64,000 nucleotides of DNA from Bacteroidia bacterium (GTDB lineage: Bacteria > Bacteroidota > Bacteroidia > Cytophagales > Cyclobacteriaceae): the NCBI GenBank assembly GCA_030432655.1, contig JAUILA010000007.1, positions 123,586 to 187,585 on the forward strand, in the 5' to 3' direction. This document shows, piece by piece, positions 62,784 through 64,000 of the stretch. The position numbers were made by a program, and so were the translations under genes. The notes beneath the pieces are model-generated. The model searched no databases and was not told where the DNA came from. It saw only the letters and a list, made by a program, of their open reading frames with translations. Position 1 is the first letter of the stretch; every line of letters starts with the position of its first letter.

Positions 62784-63689
62784 ATGACTCTCTTTGAACT
62801 GATAGGCAACACCCCGCTGGTGGATTTGCAGCAGATTCCTTATTCAACCCCTTTCTCAATTAATCCGGCAGTAAAAATTTATGGTAAACTGGAAGGACAG
62901 AATCCTGGCGGTTCGGTAAAAGACCGGGCAGCCTATGGCATGATCCGCGGAGCCCTGAAACGGGGCCTGGTCAAAAAAGGAGACCGCCTGGTCGAAGCGA
63001 CCAGCGGCAATACAGGGATTGCCCTTGCAATGATCGCCCAGGGGATGGGACTGGAAATGACGCTGATCATGCCTGAAAATTCTACCGAAGAACGAATCCG
63101 TACGATGAAAGCGTATGGCGCAGAGGTAATCCTTACAGAGGCCGAAAAAACCATAGAATACTCCAGGGAGCTGGCTCAGAAAATGGCAGAAGAAGATGGC
63201 TATTTTATGCTCAACCAGTTTGCCAACCCGGATAATTACGGCATGCATTATGAGACCACCGGTCCCGAAATCTGGAACGATACGGACGGACAGGTGACCC
63301 ATTTTGTTTCGGCAATGGGAACTACCGGTACGATCATGGGCGTATCCCGATACCTGAAAAAGATGAATCCTGGTATTCAGATCGTAGGAACCCAACCCAA
63401 AGACGGATCAAGTATACCGGGTATCCGGCGCTGGTCCCCGGAATTTCTGCCCGAAATTTTTGAACCCCAACGGGTAGACCGGGTCGTGGACGTTAGCGAA
63501 GATCAGGCCATTGATATGACGCGGCGGCTTGCCAAAGAAGAAGGGATTCTAAGCGGGATGAGCAGTGGTGGCGCATTAACTGCTGCCCTGGAAGTTGCTG
63601 CTGAACTTGATCAGGGACAAATTGTGTTTATTGTTTGTGATCGTGGGGACAGATACCTGAGCTCAGATCTTTTCGAATCAATGCCCTGA
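62784..63689 (+). CDS. cysM: Cysteine synthase B (O-acetylserine sulfhydrylase)
   Basis: CysM makes cysteine from O-acetylserine and sulfide (or thiosulfate) with PLP. The 301 residues begin [17 protein letters not shown], with the PLP lysine in [15 protein letters not shown] (around residue 45), [17 protein letters not shown], and the phosphate-binding loop [33 protein letters not shown] and its short length favour CysM over CysK. It forms a two-gene operon with cysE, and its end overlaps the convergent bioB gene by 12 bp. Confidence 0.94.
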   Translation: MTLFELIGNTPLVDLQQIPYSTPFSINPAVKIYGKLEGQNPGGSVKDRAAYGMIRGALKRGLVKKGDRLVEATSGNTGIALAMIAQGMGLEMTLIMPENSTEERIRTMKAYGAEVILTEAEKTIEYSRELAQKMAEEDGYFMLNQFANPDNYGMHYETTGPEIWNDTDGQVTHFVSAMGTTGTIMGVSRYLKKMNPGIQIVGTQPKDGSSIPGIRRWSPEFLPEIFEPQRVDRVVDVSEDQAIDMTRRLAKEEGILSGMSSGGALTAALEVAAELDQGQIVFIVCDRGDRYLSSDLFESMP

Positions 63690-64000
63690 CACGGAGGATT
63701 GTCCAGGTATCTGCTCGAACTTAACCGGATCCGTGTCTTTAAAAGCTTTCCTCGGCTTCAGGTTCAATACCTGAAGCATTTCCTTATCCTGAACGACTTC
63801 CGGATTAGGGGTCGTTAGCAATTTATCCCCGGCAAAAATTGAATTCGCTCCGGCCATAAAACAAAGGGCTTGCTCTTCCAGGTTCATACGTACTCGTCCG
63901 GCAGACAATCTGACCATGGATTCCGGCATTATGATCCGTGCAGTGGCAATCATCCGAACCATCTCCCAGACTGAAACACGTGGCTGTTCAGCGAGCGGAG
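63678..64000 (-). CDS. bioB: Biotin synthase, C-terminal part, cut by window edge
   Basis: BioB inserts sulfur into dethiobiotin, the last step of biotin synthesis. Only the last ~107 residues are in the window. Reading in from the edge: [20 protein letters not shown], then [18 protein letters not shown], then [20 protein letters not shown] and [15 protein letters not shown]. These are highly typical BioB sequences, including the arginine in LSAGR that binds the [2Fe-2S] cluster. The radical-SAM cluster motif lies outside the window. It is about 55 kb from bioF-bioD, so biotin genes are split in this genome. Confidence 0.95.
   Translation of the reverse strand, partial: PLAEQPRVSVWEMVRMIATARIIMPESMVRLSAGRVRMNLEEQALCFMAGANSIFAGDKLLTTPNPEVVQDKEMLQVLNLKPRKAFKDTDPVKFEQIPGQSSVSGH

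Noticed and set aside
1..64000. CRISPR arrays, tRNA or rRNA genes, insertion sequences, prophage or integrase genes
   Set aside because: No regularly spaced repeats, no tRNA-like or rRNA-like stretches, and no transposase, integrase or phage structural proteins were recognised by reading both strands; tRNAscan and an IS search would confirm.

Overview
The window looks like chromosomal DNA of a member of the Bacteroidota, probably a free-living, aerobic Cytophagia-like bacterium; the class is my inference. The support is: (i) several upstream regions carry the Bacteroidota promoter pattern TTTG-N19-TAnnTTTG (clear before htrA and sucD); (ii) the gene content is typical of the phylum: bacillithiol enzyme BshA, NagZ-type GH3/beta-lactamase fusion, GH3-auxin-type acyl-adenylase beside dxr and rseP, DUF2911 protein, EpsC-type serine acetyltransferase, rhomboid with a DUF6576-like tail, VWA/Mg-chelatase-like pair, and many short secreted proteins and lipoproteins. 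I see no tRNA, rRNA, CRISPR array, insertion sequence or prophage. Almost all sequence is coding, and many neighbours overlap by ATGA.

Layout. 1-3.5 kb: a universal stress protein (cut by the window edge) diverges from a phosphoribosyltransferase-like protein, followed by a DUF2911/TPR exported protein, a terminator and an atypical pyruvate kinase. 3.5-7 kb: an HlyD/DUF2955/NodT-type export operon on the minus strand. 7-9 kb: biotin genes bioF-bioD. 8.9-10.4 kb: a TetR repressor and an alpha/beta hydrolase, each preceded by the same perfect palindrome. 10.5-14.6 kb: GH3 acyl-adenylase, dxr, rseP. 14.6-17.5 kb: htrA and dnaA, convergent. 17.8-21 kb: methylmalonyl-CoA mutase, with an unusually short small subunit. 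21-28.6 kb: a voltage-gated-type K+ channel, a very large UPF1-like helicase, an HhH protein, an aminotransferase and a membrane protein. 28.6-32.5 kb: clpB and a PagL-like lipid A deacylase. 32.5-34 kb: thioesterase and rlmN. 34-38 kb: a tight operon of a small membrane protein, mutL and two rhomboid proteases. 38-42.2 kb: GH3/beta-lactamase fusion and bshA. 42.3-44.1 kb: fatty acid hydroxylase, a GNAT-like protein and a previously uncalled pair of very small genes (a 42-residue lipoprotein and a 33-residue basic peptide). 44.3-49.8 kb: VWA protein, Mg-chelatase-like AAA+ protein, AlbA_2 protein, PIN-PhoH protein and a DUF3298 lipoprotein. 49.9-52.8 kb: sucD, Mn-type superoxide dismutase, tadA and a secreted protein. 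52.9-58.5 kb: aspS, a CoA-transferase, a YceI-like protein, a porin and a YceI protein. 58.7-64 kb: an HslJ/META lipoprotein, a haloalkane-dehalogenase-like lipoprotein, a nucleotide pyrophosphatase-like enzyme, cysE and cysM, and the C-terminal part of bioB.

Most of this is housekeeping or conserved metabolism: propionate/succinate flow (mutAB, sucD), isoprenoids (dxr), biotin (bioF, bioD, bioB), cysteine (cysE, cysM) and bacillithiol (bshA), envelope quality control (htrA, rseP, rhomboids, lipid A deacylase) and translation or repair (aspS, tadA, rlmN, mutL, dnaA). The items I find most worth following are the tiny two-gene operon at 43.9-44.1 kb, the paired TetR palindromes, a Crp/Fnr-type box at the -41.5 position of the yceI-porin promoter, the dehalogenase-like lipoprotein that has lost the tryptophan beside its nucleophile, and the large helicase with what looks like a decayed Vsr-type nuclease end. 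I did not find a clear, complete novel multi-gene system.
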